Assembly: GCA_021770345.1 (NCBI GenBank)
Contig: JAETRD010000011.1
Span: forward strand, 124,001-188,000
Source of the DNA: Lachnospiraceae bacterium
GTDB taxonomy: Bacteria; Bacillota; Clostridia; Lachnospirales; Lachnospiraceae
DNA length: 64,000 nucleotides
Direction of reading: 5' to 3'
This document shows, one piece after another, positions 25,640 to 34,384 of this stretch (the stretch's first letter is position 1; each line of letters starts with the position of its first letter). Position numbers and translations under genes: made by a program. The notes beneath the pieces were generated by a model. The model did not search any database. It saw only the letters and a program-made list of their open reading frames with translations, and was not told the DNA's origin.

Positions 25640-26314
25640 TCAGCTCCACTTTTTTTCGAGATATCCCGCCAGAAGGCTGATCGGCCAGCAGGCGAGAAAA
25701 TAGAATACGAATACCGCCCCGTACAGTCCGAAAGCCGCCTGCGGGTGCGCCACGCGGTTTGCCTCGATGATTTGCTGTGTGACTTTCAAAACCTCCACCA
25801 CGCCGATCATCATCACCAGGCTCGTCGTCTTGATCATCCGCGTCACCAGATTGATCGACAGCGGAATCAGCCTGCGCAGCGTCTGCGGAATCACGATAAA
25901 CCTGTAAATCTGCGGCATCGTAAGCCCGAGCGCCGCCCCGCTCTCATACTGATGCGCCGGGATGCCGGCCAGTGCGCCGCGCACCAGGTCGCCCATCTCC
26001 GCCGTTCCCCAGAAGGTAAACACGATGATCGCCGCCGTCTCGGCCTCCAAATTCCAGCCGAACATCCGGGTCGTTCCGAAAAATACCAGAAACAGTAAAA
26101 CCAGCTGCGGCAGGATGCGCACAACCTCCAGATACAGCCTGGTCAGTATCTTTGTGACGGGATTTTTCATCCTCATCACAACGCCGAGCAAAATGCCGGA
26201 CGGGATACCGAGCGCCGCGGAAACCAGGCTGATCCGGAGCGCCACCCACAGTCCTCCCAGCATGCGCGCCATATTCCTGCCTGCAAAGAGCACCTCAATC
26301 CCCAGATCCGGCAT
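25640..26314 (-). CDS. Amino-acid ABC transporter permease (HisM/GlnP type)
   Basis: A 224-residue permease with about five membrane segments and the ATPase-docking EAA loop (YESGAALGLTMPQIYRFIVIPQTLRRLIP). It overlaps the other permease gene by 20 bases; the two probably make a heterodimeric channel. Confidence 0.93.
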   Translation of the reverse strand: MPDLGIEVLFAGRNMARMLGGLWVALRISLVSAALGIPSGILLGVVMRMKNPVTKILTRLYLEVVRILPQLVLLFLVFFGTTRMFGWNLEAETAAIIVFTFWGTAEMGDLVRGALAGIPAHQYESGAALGLTMPQIYRFIVIPQTLRRLIPLSINLVTRMIKTTSLVMMIGVVEVLKVTQQIIEANRVAHPQAAFGLYGAVFVFYFLACWPISLLAGYLEKKWS

Positions 26315-26954
26315 AGCGCATCCTCCTTTCCGCCAGACTGCCGAGCACAGACACCGGCAGCAGGATCATGAGGTAAAACGCCACGAGCAGCGCTAAGCTC
26401 TCCGCCGTCTTATAGTAGAGACCGATCAGATCTTTCGCAGTAAACATCAGATCCATCAGGCTGACCGCGGAAAAGACGCTGGTCTCCTTCAGCAGGAAAA
26501 TCACATTTGCCGTAAAAGCCGGTACGCCGACCGACACGGCCTGAGGCAGAACCACATACACAAACGCCTGTGTGCGCGTCATCCCAAGGCTCCTTGCACT
26601 CTCTGTCTGCATCACCGGCACGGCGCAAAGACTGCTCCGAAACGCTTCCGCCATGTAGCTTCCCCCGAGCAGCGCAAGCCCAAGCGTCCCGCAGGTCTCC
26701 GCCGTCATAGGAATTCCTGCTTTCGGCAGCCCGAAATACAGGAAAAACAGCTGCACCAAAAGGGGTGTATTTCGAAACAGTTCCACATACAGTCTGACCA
26801 GCTGCCACAGAAGCGGAATCCGGTAATGGGTGATCACGGCGCAGAGCAGTCCGATGCCGACCGCAAACAAGATGCCCATCCACCCGATACAAAGCGTCAG
26901 TTTCGCGGCCTCCCCATACAGCGGCAGATATTGTACAATCACTTCCCAATCCAC
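26295..26954 (-). CDS. Amino-acid ABC transporter permease (HisQ/GlnP type)
   Basis: About 219 residues starting at a GTG (26954) preceded by GAGAGGAAC. Contains RLYVELFRNTPLLVQLFFLYFGLP and the EAA loop (QTESARSLGMTRTQAFVYVVLPQAVS). The reading frame is open far upstream to 27149, through the hairpin region, but those residues have no permease character. It is the first gene of the importer operon. I saw no clear riboswitch in the leader. Confidence 0.9.
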   Translation of the reverse strand: MDWEVIVQYLPLYGEAAKLTLCIGWMGILFAVGIGLLCAVITHYRIPLLWQLVRLYVELFRNTPLLVQLFFLYFGLPKAGIPMTAETCGTLGLALLGGSYMAEAFRSSLCAVPVMQTESARSLGMTRTQAFVYVVLPQAVSVGVPAFTANVIFLLKETSVFSAVSLMDLMFTAKDLIGLYYKTAESLALLVAFYLMILLPVSVLGSLAERRMRYAGSGD

Positions 26955-27082
26955 ATTTTGTTCCTCTCTTCCGTTTTGGGTGTGTCGTTTTCTTCCGGCA
27001 CAGACCAAAGAAACTCTCTTTATCATATGCAGCATTGTGCAAATATCTTCCGCCCGTATTTGGATGTTCACAAAAAGAAGGA

Positions 27083-27148
27083 TGCCGCATGAACGCCTGC
27101 CCTGCATGGTGAATATTACAACCATGTAAGACAGGCGTTCATACGGCA
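27083..27148 (-). terminator. Long stem-loop between larE and the importer operon
   Basis: A 17-bp stem with one G-T pair (TGCCGCATGAACGCCTG 27083-27099; CAGGCGTTCATACGGCA 27132-27148), a 5x5 internal loop and an inner 6-bp stem (CATGGT/ACCATG) around a 10-base loop. Read leftward it is followed by CTTCTTTTT, so it works as the larE terminator; it is longer than most. Confidence 0.6.
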
Positions 27149-27183
27149 CCCTTTATCTGTAATTCCGGAATGATACTCCTCCG

Positions 27184-28002
27184 TCACGGCGTCAGAATAC
27201 TGTCATTCATGCTCCCGGTGCGGTAGCCGCCCAGATCCATCGTCACATAAGAAAACCCGATCGCTTTTAAGGTTTCGTTTGCGCGGAGACAAAATCCGTC
27301 TTCCAGAACTTTTGCAAACTCATCCGCCGCAACCTCGACGCGGGCCAGCGTCCCATGCACGCGCACGCGCACCTGGTAAAAACCTGCATCCCGGAAAAAA
27401 CGCTCCGCCGCCTCCACCATCCGAAGTTTCTCCTCCGTGAGCGTCTCCCCGTACACAAACCGGGAAGCCAGGCAGGCGAGCGCCGGTTTTCCCCAGGTGG
27501 GAAGCCCGAGTTCCTTTGAGCACGCGCGGATTTCCCGCTTGTAAAATCCGACCGCGCGCAGAGGGCTCTCTATGCCAAGCTCCTCGACCGCCATAAGCCC
27601 CGGCCGGTAATCGCTGTTGTCATCCATATTTGAGGCTTCCGCCACACAGGTAATCCCGTTTTCCGCAGCCGCCTCAAGAATCTTTGTAAACATCGCCCGC
27701 TTGCAGATATAACAGCGGTTCGGGGGATTTCTGTCAACCCCCTCTATCCCGAGCGCATCCACCGCGACAATCTTATGCCGGATTCCCCTCTCCCTGCAAA
27801 ACGCCTCCGCCTCAAAAAGCTCCTGTGACGGGAAAAAACAGGACTTTACCGTCACGGCAAGCACCCGTTCCCCGAGCGCCTCTTTTGCGGCTGCCAGAAG
27901 AAACGCGGAATCCACACCGCCGGAAAACGCCACCGCAAGCGATTCCCTCCCGCCGAGATACCGTTTCAGTTCCTCCCACCGCGCCATTGCTTTTTCTTCC
28001 AT
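27184..28002 (-). CDS. larE: ATP-dependent sacrificial sulfur transferase LarE
   Basis: About 272 residues. LarE adenylates and sulfurates the pincer cofactor of lactate racemase-type enzymes. Seen: the PP-loop (AFSGGVDSAFLLAAA), PNRCYICK with two cysteines, EASNMDDNSDYRPGLMAVEELG and ACLASRFVYGE, whose cysteine matches the reactive position of the family. No larA, larB or larC is in the window. The ATG at 28002 lies 12 bases after murE. Confidence 0.9.
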   Translation of the reverse strand: MEEKAMARWEELKRYLGGRESLAVAFSGGVDSAFLLAAAKEALGERVLAVTVKSCFFPSQELFEAEAFCRERGIRHKIVAVDALGIEGVDRNPPNRCYICKRAMFTKILEAAAENGITCVAEASNMDDNSDYRPGLMAVEELGIESPLRAVGFYKREIRACSKELGLPTWGKPALACLASRFVYGETLTEEKLRMVEAAERFFRDAGFYQVRVRVHGTLARVEVAADEFAKVLEDGFCLRANETLKAIGFSYVTMDLGGYRTGSMNDSILTP

Positions 28003-28014
28003 GTACACCTCTCT

Positions 28015-29505
28015 CTAACGCTTTCCCTCTTTGATCTCGTCTAAAATTTCCGCCACGGCCTCCCGCTCGTCAAAGTGATGTTTGACCCCTCTGATCTCCT
28101 GGTAATCCTCATGCCCTTTCCCGAGCAGCACGATCATATCACCCGGCAGCGCGTGCGTGATGCAGTAGGCGATCGCCTCCTTGCGGTCCTCAATCTCGAT
28201 ATACTTCCCGTTGCTTTTCGCCAGTCCGACTTTGATATCCGCATTGATATCCCGAAGTTCCTCGTCTCTGGGATTGTCGCAGGTCAGCACGCACAGGTCC
28301 GCCAGCTCGCCCGTGACCTCCCCCATATCGTAGCGGCGCAGCTTTGAGCGGTTCCCGCCGGCGCCGTAGACGCAGATCAGACGCTTCGGATGATACTCGA
28401 GCAGCGTCGTCAAAACGCTTCTCGTGCTCGCCTCATTGTGCGCGTAATCGATAATCAGATAATAGTCCTTCGACACCGGAAGCATCTCCACCCGGCCACG
28501 GACCTGCACCTTCGAGAGCCCCTGTAAAATCGCCGTCCCGGAAATCCCCGCCAGATGGCACACCAGCATCGCCACCAGCGAGTTGTACACGGAAAATCTG
28601 CCCGGGATATGCACCTTCGCCGTACACTCCATACAGCCCGCCACGGAGAAATGCATGCCGAGACGCCCGTCCTCATTGATATAGCCGAGGTCATACGCGC
28701 GCAGGTCGACATCCGCGGAAGCGTCCGCCGTCGAAAATGTCTTAAGCTCACAGGTATGTCCCGATACAATCTCTCTCCAGTGTTCGTCGTCCACATTGAC
28801 AATCCCCGTCTTACACTGGCGAAACAGAAGGCTCTTGCACGCGAGATACTCCTCGAACGACGCGTGTTCGGCCGGCCCGATATGGTCCGGCGAAAGATTG
28901 GTAAATACCCCGTAATCAAAGCAGATACCCGCGGTCCGGTCAAGCTTGAGCCCCTGGGAGGACACCTCCATCACCACATACTCGCAGCCGGCCTCCACCA
29001 TCGCCGCAAATATGCGGTGCAGCTCATAGGACTCCGGCGTCGTGTGCTTTGACGGAATCTGCTCGTCCCCGATCAGCACGCCGATCGTGCCGATCAGCCC
29101 GACCTTCTTCCCCTCCGTCTCGAGAATTTTTTTTATCATATACGTCGTGGTTGTCTTCCCCTTCGTTCCCGTCAGGCCGATCGTGATCAGTTTGCGGGCC
29201 GGATAGTCAAACAGCGCCGCCGACATCAGCGCGAGCGCCCGCCGTGTGGATTTCACGCACAGCACGGTGATCTCCTCCGGAATCTGCGCCGCCTCCTTTC
29301 TGCGCTCGAGCACGATGACGGCCGCTTTCTTTTCAATGGCGTCAGGGATATAGCAGTGCCCGTCCGCGATGGCCCCCACGATGCAGACAAACATCGTCCC
29401 CGCCGTAAGATTCCGCGAATCATAGACAATATCACGCACCTCGCAGTCCATGCTCCCCTGCAGGCACTCGTATTCCGTTTCCTTACAAATCTGGCTTAAT
29501 TTCAT
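28015..29505 (-). CDS. murE: UDP-MurNAc-tripeptide ligase MurE (meso-DAP type)
   Basis: A 496-residue cytoplasmic Mur ligase that adds the third peptide residue to peptidoglycan precursor. Motifs: GLTGTKGKTTTTYMI (ATP), FTNLSPDHIGPAEH, DYAHNEASTRSVL and LTCDNPRDEE, whose DNPR is the signature for meso-diaminopimelate selection. The neighbouring dapF makes that substrate. A carbamylated-lysine site occurs near the HMC region. Start at 29505 behind an AAGAGG ribosome site. Confidence 0.95.
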   Translation of the reverse strand: MKLSQICKETEYECLQGSMDCEVRDIVYDSRNLTAGTMFVCIVGAIADGHCYIPDAIEKKAAVIVLERRKEAAQIPEEITVLCVKSTRRALALMSAALFDYPARKLITIGLTGTKGKTTTTYMIKKILETEGKKVGLIGTIGVLIGDEQIPSKHTTPESYELHRIFAAMVEAGCEYVVMEVSSQGLKLDRTAGICFDYGVFTNLSPDHIGPAEHASFEEYLACKSLLFRQCKTGIVNVDDEHWREIVSGHTCELKTFSTADASADVDLRAYDLGYINEDGRLGMHFSVAGCMECTAKVHIPGRFSVYNSLVAMLVCHLAGISGTAILQGLSKVQVRGRVEMLPVSKDYYLIIDYAHNEASTRSVLTTLLEYHPKRLICVYGAGGNRSKLRRYDMGEVTGELADLCVLTCDNPRDEELRDINADIKVGLAKSNGKYIEIEDRKEAIAYCITHALPGDMIVLLGKGHEDYQEIRGVKHHFDEREAVAEILDEIKEGKR

Positions 29506-29519
29506 GTCTTCCTCTTTTT

Positions 29520-29562
29520 ATTCTGACGCCGCAGACGGCTCTTTCGTCCGTCACGGCGTATA
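29520..29562 (-). repeat. GC stem before murE
   Basis: An imperfect stem (ACGCCG-CAGACGG / CCGT-CA-CGGCGT) lies in the 91-base gap between dapF and murE. Its right half in the minus strand (AGCCGTCTGCGGCGTCAGAAT) resembles the mini-stem at 24755. The rest of the gap shows nothing. Confidence 0.4.
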
Positions 29563-29596
29563 TACACAATCATTTGTCTTCACAGTTCCGCTTTAT

Positions 29597-30445
29597 CTAC
29601 CGAATGTGGGAGGCGTCAATCTCCGCCTCAAACACCGTGTGAGACGGCCCTGTCATAAACAGGTGGTTTGTCGCCTCATCCCACTCGATCAGAAGCGGTC
29701 CTCCGATCTGCTCGACCGTCACCCTGCGGTCCAGTCTGCCCGTGAGCACACCGGCCACGACCGCCGTCGCACAGCCGGTCCCGCATCCGATCGTCTCACC
29801 GCAGTTACGCTCCCACTCCCGCATCTTAATGTACTCCCTGCTCACAAATTCTGCGAACGTCACGTTCGTCTTGTTCGGAAACAGGGACGTCCTGCACTCA
29901 ATCTCTCTGCCGTAGCCCCAGACGTCAAGCTCGGCCACGGAATCGACAAACATCGCCACATGCGGGTTGCCCCACGAGACCGCCGTGATGTGAAACGTCC
30001 GGTCCCGCACCTGCACCGGCTGTTCGACGAACTGCGCCAGCTCCGTTATGACCGGAATCCGCGCTGTCGAAAGCACCGGCTCCCCGATATCCGCCCGGAT
30101 ATTCGTGACAAGTCCGTCCGTCACGGTCAGCGCAAGGTGCTGCATCCCCCCAAGCGTCTCGATGACAAGCTCCGTCTTATCCGTCAGCCTGTGGTCATAC
30201 ACATACTTTCCCACACTGCGCAGCGCATTGCCGCACATCTCCCCCTCGGAGCCGTCCGGGTTAAACATACGCATACGGAAGTCCCCGCTGTCCGAAGGGC
30301 AGATCAAAACCATGCCGTCCGAGCCAACGGCAAAATGGCGGTCACTGACAAAGCGCGCGAGTGCGGGCAGGTTTTTTAACTCCTGATGAATCGCATCGAT
30401 ATAGACGTAATCGTTCCCGTATGCCTGCATCTTTGTAAACTTCAT
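29597..30445 (-). CDS. dapF: Diaminopimelate epimerase
   Basis: A 282-residue enzyme converting LL- to meso-diaminopimelate. The two catalytic cysteines are present in EMCGNALRSVGKYV and ETIGCGTGCATAVVAG, and the N-terminus begins FTKMQAYGNDYVYID. It supplies the substrate of MurE, encoded next. Gap to the upstream PLP gene is 25 bases, so all are probably one operon. Confidence 0.96.
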   Translation of the reverse strand: MKFTKMQAYGNDYVYIDAIHQELKNLPALARFVSDRHFAVGSDGMVLICPSDSGDFRMRMFNPDGSEGEMCGNALRSVGKYVYDHRLTDKTELVIETLGGMQHLALTVTDGLVTNIRADIGEPVLSTARIPVITELAQFVEQPVQVRDRTFHITAVSWGNPHVAMFVDSVAELDVWGYGREIECRTSLFPNKTNVTFAEFVSREYIKMREWERNCGETIGCGTGCATAVVAGVLTGRLDRRVTVEQIGGPLLIEWDEATNHLFMTGPSHTVFEAEIDASHIR

Positions 30446-30470
30446 ATTTCATCCTCCATGACTGAACCGC

Positions 30471-31655
30471 TCAATCGTTCATGGCGCGGTCTAAGTCCGC
30501 GATGATATCTTCTGCGTTCTCGATTCCGACCGACATGCGCAGGAAACAGTCCGTGATGCCCAGCTTCTCCTTGATGTCCTTGGGCGTGTCCTCATGCGTC
30601 TGCGTCGTCGGATAGGTGATCAGCGTCTCCGTCCCGCCGAGGCTCTCCGCAAACATGATCATATCCACGTTTTTCAGAATGCGCTTCACCGTGTCCGCGC
30701 TGTCCACGGTAAAGGAGATCATGCCGCCAAAGCCCGTCGTCTGGCGCCTTGTCACCTCATAGTCCTTGTGGTCCGCAAAGCCCACATAGAACACTTCCTT
30801 CACCTTCGGCTGACTCCTAAGCCAGGTTGCCACCTTCAGCGCATTCTCATTGTGCTTATCCATGCGCACCGCAAGCGTCTTGATGCCGCGCAGTACCAGC
30901 CAGCTGTCCATCGGCGCAAGCTGGCTTCCGTGGGATTTGATGTGGACGCGGATGCGGTCCGCGATTTCCTCATTGTCCTTCACCACGACGATGCCGGAAA
31001 TCGTATCGTTGTGGCCGCCTAAATATTTTGTGGAGCTGTGGGTCACAATATCCGCGCCGAGCGCTAAAGGCTTCTGGAAATACGGAGTCAGAAACGTGTT
31101 GTCCACCACCATAAGGGCGCCGATTTCTTTCGCGATCGCGGAGACGGCCGCGATATCCGCCACCTTCATCATCGGGTTTGTCGGCGTCTCGACAAACAGC
31201 ATCTTCGTGGACGGCCGGATCGCCGCGCGCACCGCATCTAAATCCGCCATATCCACATAGGTGTGTTCGATGCCGTATCTGCCGAACACGTCCCCGACAA
31301 TACGGAACGTCCCGCCGTAGATATCATCGGACAAGATCACATGCTCACCCGGACTCAGCAGCGAGAATACCGCCATATTGGCAGCCTGTCCGCTGGAAAA
31401 AGCAAACCCTTCGATGCCTCCTTCAAGGATTGCCATCGTGCGCTCCAGCTCCTGCCTTGTCGGATTCTGCAGCCGCGAGTAAGCGTATCCGGTCGACTGA
31501 AACAATTCCGGGTGACGGAATGTCGCGGTCTGAAACACCGGCATGCTGACCGCTCCGGTGATCGGCTCACAGCCGAGCGCCCCGTGCACAACCTTTGACT
31601 CAAAATGCAGCGCTTCCTTTTTGTCGAAGTCGCTGTAATTGCTGAAATTTTTCAT
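30471..31655 (-). CDS. Trans-sulfuration PLP enzyme (cystathionine gamma-lyase/synthase family)
   Basis: About 394 residues of the Cys/Met-metabolism PLP family. Features: SRLQNPTRQELE, the substrate/PLP loop FVETPTNPMMKVAD, PLP lysine in HSSTKYLGGHND and SLGGTETLITYPTTQTHE. Cystathionine gamma-synthase, gamma-lyase and methionine gamma-lyase cannot be told apart securely by eye. The ATG at 31655 follows GGAGGG. First gene of a set with dapF, murE and larE. Confidence 0.88.
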   Translation of the reverse strand: MKNFSNYSDFDKKEALHFESKVVHGALGCEPITGAVSMPVFQTATFRHPELFQSTGYAYSRLQNPTRQELERTMAILEGGIEGFAFSSGQAANMAVFSLLSPGEHVILSDDIYGGTFRIVGDVFGRYGIEHTYVDMADLDAVRAAIRPSTKMLFVETPTNPMMKVADIAAVSAIAKEIGALMVVDNTFLTPYFQKPLALGADIVTHSSTKYLGGHNDTISGIVVVKDNEEIADRIRVHIKSHGSQLAPMDSWLVLRGIKTLAVRMDKHNENALKVATWLRSQPKVKEVFYVGFADHKDYEVTRRQTTGFGGMISFTVDSADTVKRILKNVDMIMFAESLGGTETLITYPTTQTHEDTPKDIKEKLGITDCFLRMSVGIENAEDIIADLDRAMND

Positions 31656-31702
31656 AGGATTTCCCTCCATAAAAATTAATCATTCCGCTCGTCTCTGCTT
31701 TC

Positions 31703-31719
31703 ATTATAGTGGACACTAT
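31703..31719 (-). promoter_or_regulatory. -10 box with ATAGTG palindrome
   Basis: TATAAT (31703-31708) overlaps the palindrome ATAGTGGACACTAT (31706-31719). There is no good -35 at the right distance, so the promoter may need an activator, perhaps the divergent AraC protein. Confidence 0.4.
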
Positions 31720-31751
31720 TTAAAATATATATGCGCGCAGTGCTTTCTATA

Positions 31752-31780
31752 TTGCAAATTGTGCTTTTTTGTTTTACGAT
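31752..31780 (+). promoter_or_regulatory. Promoter of the AraC gene at 31837
   Basis: TTGCAA (31752-31757) and TACGAT (31775-31780) are 17 bases apart, 56 bases ahead of the ATG. Confidence 0.5.
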
Positions 31781-31836
31781 AAGAGAAGCAGGCAATCCCG
31801 TCTGTCCCTAGTATTTCCGAAGGAGGCGATTTTCAA

Positions 31837-32685
31837 ATGCCCGAATACAAAAAATCCGGTTATCTGACTTCCGGTTTTAAATTATTTCACCTGAAAGATA
31901 ACGAACACCGGGAGTTTTCCTATCATTATCACGATTTTCACAAAATTCTTATCCTGCTGCGCGGCGATATCACCTACTGCATCGAGGGACGCACCTACGA
32001 CCTTCTGCCGTGGGACATTGTCCTCGTCCACGCAGGGGAGGTGCACCGCCCGATTATCAAATCGGACGGGCTCTATGACCGCATTATCATCTATGTGGCG
32101 CCGGAATTTCTCCTGGCCGAACAGGAGGACGACTGCGATCTCGGCCTCTGCTTTCGGCCGGATTATTTAAACCGTTCCCATGTGCTTCGCCTTCCGTCCG
32201 CTCCCGCGGAAAAAGTCCGGGGCGCCATAAGCGCTCTTGATAGTTCGATCGACGATACGGATTTCGCCGCCGCACTGCACCAAAAGGTCCTGTTTCAGGA
32301 ATTTATGATTCAGCTGAACCGCGCCACGCTTCACAACGGTGTGCTGTTTATCGCAAACTCGCCGTCCGACGGCAAGATCACCGAAGTGCTAAACTATGTC
32401 GCCGCACATCTGACCGAGGACATCTCCGTCAGCGATCTGTCCGCACGGTTTTATCTGAGCCGCTATTATCTGATGCACGCGTTCAAGGAACAGACCGGCT
32501 ACACCATCGGCCACTATATCTCAACCAAGCGGCTGCTCCTGTCCAGGGAACTGGTCTCCCGCGGAATGCCGATCACCGAAGCCTGCTACGCCTGCGGCTT
32601 TAAGAATTACTCAACCTTTTCGCGCGCATACAAAAAATGCTTCGGCGAATCCCCCCGGGAATCCCGCCAAAGCATTTCCGTCTGA
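31837..32685 (+). CDS. AraC-family regulator with cupin domain
   Basis: A 282-residue protein. Residues 1 to about 160 form a cupin-like sensor (HREFSYHYHDFHKILILLRGDITYCIEGR; DIVLVHAGEVHRP), and the C-terminus has two AraC helix-turn-helix motifs (ISVSDLSARFYLSRYYLMHAFKEQTGYTIGHYI; GMPITEACYACGFKNYSTFSRAYKKCFGESP). Divergent from the trans-sulfuration enzyme gene, so possibly its regulator. Ligand unknown. The 3' end of the gene carries a terminator for the opposite strand. Confidence 0.9.
   Translation: MPEYKKSGYLTSGFKLFHLKDNEHREFSYHYHDFHKILILLRGDITYCIEGRTYDLLPWDIVLVHAGEVHRPIIKSDGLYDRIIIYVAPEFLLAEQEDDCDLGLCFRPDYLNRSHVLRLPSAPAEKVRGAISALDSSIDDTDFAAALHQKVLFQEFMIQLNRATLHNGVLFIANSPSDGKITEVLNYVAAHLTEDISVSDLSARFYLSRYYLMHAFKEQTGYTIGHYISTKRLLLSRELVSRGMPITEACYACGFKNYSTFSRAYKKCFGESPRESRQSISV
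32632..32677 (-). terminator. Minus-strand terminator inside the AraC coding end
   Basis: Arms AAATGCTTCGGCG (32635-32647) and CGCCAAAGCATTT (32665-32677) pair with one wobble. Read leftward, a run of six T follows. It ends the pyrophosphatase transcript 31 bases after its stop, within the last codons of the convergent AraC gene. Confidence 0.7.
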
Positions 32686-32707
32686 ATTTTGGATTTGTGC
32701 CGAACGA

Positions 32708-34363
32708 TCATGTATTCTCAGCAAGCGCATTCATCAATGTCGGAATCATCTGCTTTTTCCGGGACACGATGCCGTCAAGCAGAATGCCGGACGCATCCTC
32801 CTGCTTGCGGAACGCCCTCGCGAGGATACGCCCCGCCTCGTTTCCCGCACAGATGATCTTCGAGGATTCCGCCAGGATATCGGTCAGCATCACATAGACC
32901 ATGTCAAGCTTTTTCTCGGCGAGCACCTCCACCAGAAACGGCCGCAGCTGTTCGCCGAGCCTGTCAAGCTCCTCCCTGCTCATCGCGCTGATCTGCGCCA
33001 CGCCGAAATCGGTTTCCTCGGTGTGGAACACCTTGAAATCCTGATAAAAGATTTCCTCGGTCGTCTTATTTTTAAAATCGCTTCCGGCGCGGAACATGTT
33101 CTTTGCATGCTCCTCAATCTCCACCCCCGCGAGCCCCGACAGACGCTCCGCTGCCGCCTTATCCGCCGCCGTGCAGGTCGGGGAACGGAACATCAGCGTG
33201 TCGGAGAGGATCGCGGACAGCAAAAGTCCCGCAATCTCCCGCGGAATCTCCACGCCGTTCTCCTGATACATCTGATAAACAATCGTCGCCGTACAGCCAA
33301 GCGGCTGATTCCGGAAATACACGGGCGACATCGTCTCTAAGCTTCCGAGTCTGTGATGGTCGATAATCTCTAAGATTTCCGCCTCCGTGATCCCGTCTAC
33401 CGCCTGGGACTTTTCATTGTGATCCACGAGGATCACCTGCTTTTTCTGCATGCTCATCAGATTTCTGCGGGAAACCATCCCGACATAATTCCCGCTCTCG
33501 CCCAGCACCGGAAAATCTCTGTGACGCACTTTTGACATCACCTCTTTGACGTCGTCCACATAATCGTCAATGTCAAACGTGATAAGCTCCGCACGCGTCA
33601 TATACTGTTTGATCGGCATGCTCTGGTTGATCAGACGGGCCACCGAGAACGTGTCAAACGGGGTTGTGATAATCACGCAATCACGCCGCTCCGCGAGGCT
33701 CTTTACCTCCTCGCTGACCTCTAAGCCGCCTCCGATCACGATACAGCTCGCATTCGACTGAACCGCCTGTATCTGTGCTTCCTCTCTGTCTCCTAAAATC
33801 ACCAGATCGTCGTCCTCAATATAATCCGCCATATACTCATTGTTGGAGGTCGCGACTACCACCTTGCCGCGGACAAAAAAGGCATGCTCATTGCCGACAT
33901 AGACCGAGCCCTCCAAGGTCTCTGCGATCGTCTTGTACTGGGTTCTCGCCTGCGAGAGCGCCCGATTGTCAAACACATCCATATAGGATGTCGCAATGTC
34001 CTTCGTGACAATGACACCCTCGATCTTTCCCATCTGATTTGTGACGGGAAGCGTGACGACCTCTAACTTTTTCATCAGTTCCCACGCGCGTTTGAGCGAA
34101 ATCTGACTGCTGACCCCCGCCGTTTTGCGGATGGTGATGTCCTTGATCTGGGCCCCCGCATACGTCACAAGCTCCGGCTCCTTGACGCCGAAATACCCGA
34201 GCACATAGCGGGTCTCCTCGTTAATTGCCCCCGCCCGCTTTGCGACATAAGTCTTCGGGCCAATCTGATTCTTCAAGTAGGCGTATGAAATCGCCGCACA
34301 GACGGAATCCGTGTCCGGATTTTTGTGGCCTACCACCCATACTTTCTTCGGCTCCACACTCAT
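32708..34363 (-). CDS. CBS/DRTGG-containing manganese-dependent inorganic pyrophosphatase
   Basis: A 551-residue family II pyrophosphatase. The DHH catalytic part is split: residues 1-70 (VVGHKNPDTDSVCAAISYAYLK) and about 320-550 (EIIDHHRLGS; LLLSAILSDTLMF). Between them lie a CBS domain, a DRTGG domain and a second CBS, as in clostridial CBS-pyrophosphatases that are inhibited by AMP and activated by diadenosine tetraphosphate. Mn or Co ligands (H, D, D, DHH) are present. It lies 21 bases after the coiled-coil gene. Confidence 0.9.
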   Translation of the reverse strand: MSVEPKKVWVVGHKNPDTDSVCAAISYAYLKNQIGPKTYVAKRAGAINEETRYVLGYFGVKEPELVTYAGAQIKDITIRKTAGVSSQISLKRAWELMKKLEVVTLPVTNQMGKIEGVIVTKDIATSYMDVFDNRALSQARTQYKTIAETLEGSVYVGNEHAFFVRGKVVVATSNNEYMADYIEDDDLVILGDREEAQIQAVQSNASCIVIGGGLEVSEEVKSLAERRDCVIITTPFDTFSVARLINQSMPIKQYMTRAELITFDIDDYVDDVKEVMSKVRHRDFPVLGESGNYVGMVSRRNLMSMQKKQVILVDHNEKSQAVDGITEAEILEIIDHHRLGSLETMSPVYFRNQPLGCTATIVYQMYQENGVEIPREIAGLLLSAILSDTLMFRSPTCTAADKAAAERLSGLAGVEIEEHAKNMFRAGSDFKNKTTEEIFYQDFKVFHTEETDFGVAQISAMSREELDRLGEQLRPFLVEVLAEKKLDMVYVMLTDILAESSKIICAGNEAGRILARAFRKQEDASGILLDGIVSRKKQMIPTLMNALAENT

Positions 34364-34384
34364 ATGCTTCCCCTGTCCTGTTCT

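Noticed and set aside
26955-27082. A riboswitch in the leader of the amino-acid importer
   Set aside because: No S-box, T-box, lysine or glycine riboswitch core could be recognised; the nearby long stem belongs to the larE end.
27090-27149. An N-terminal extension of the permease through the hairpin
   Set aside because: The residues have no permease similarity, and a GTG with a good ribosome site stands at 26954.
29450-30379. A 309-codon plus-strand frame opposite dapF
   Set aside because: dapF has all its catalytic motifs on the other strand; the frame has Arg/His-rich composition typical of shadows in GC-rich DNA.
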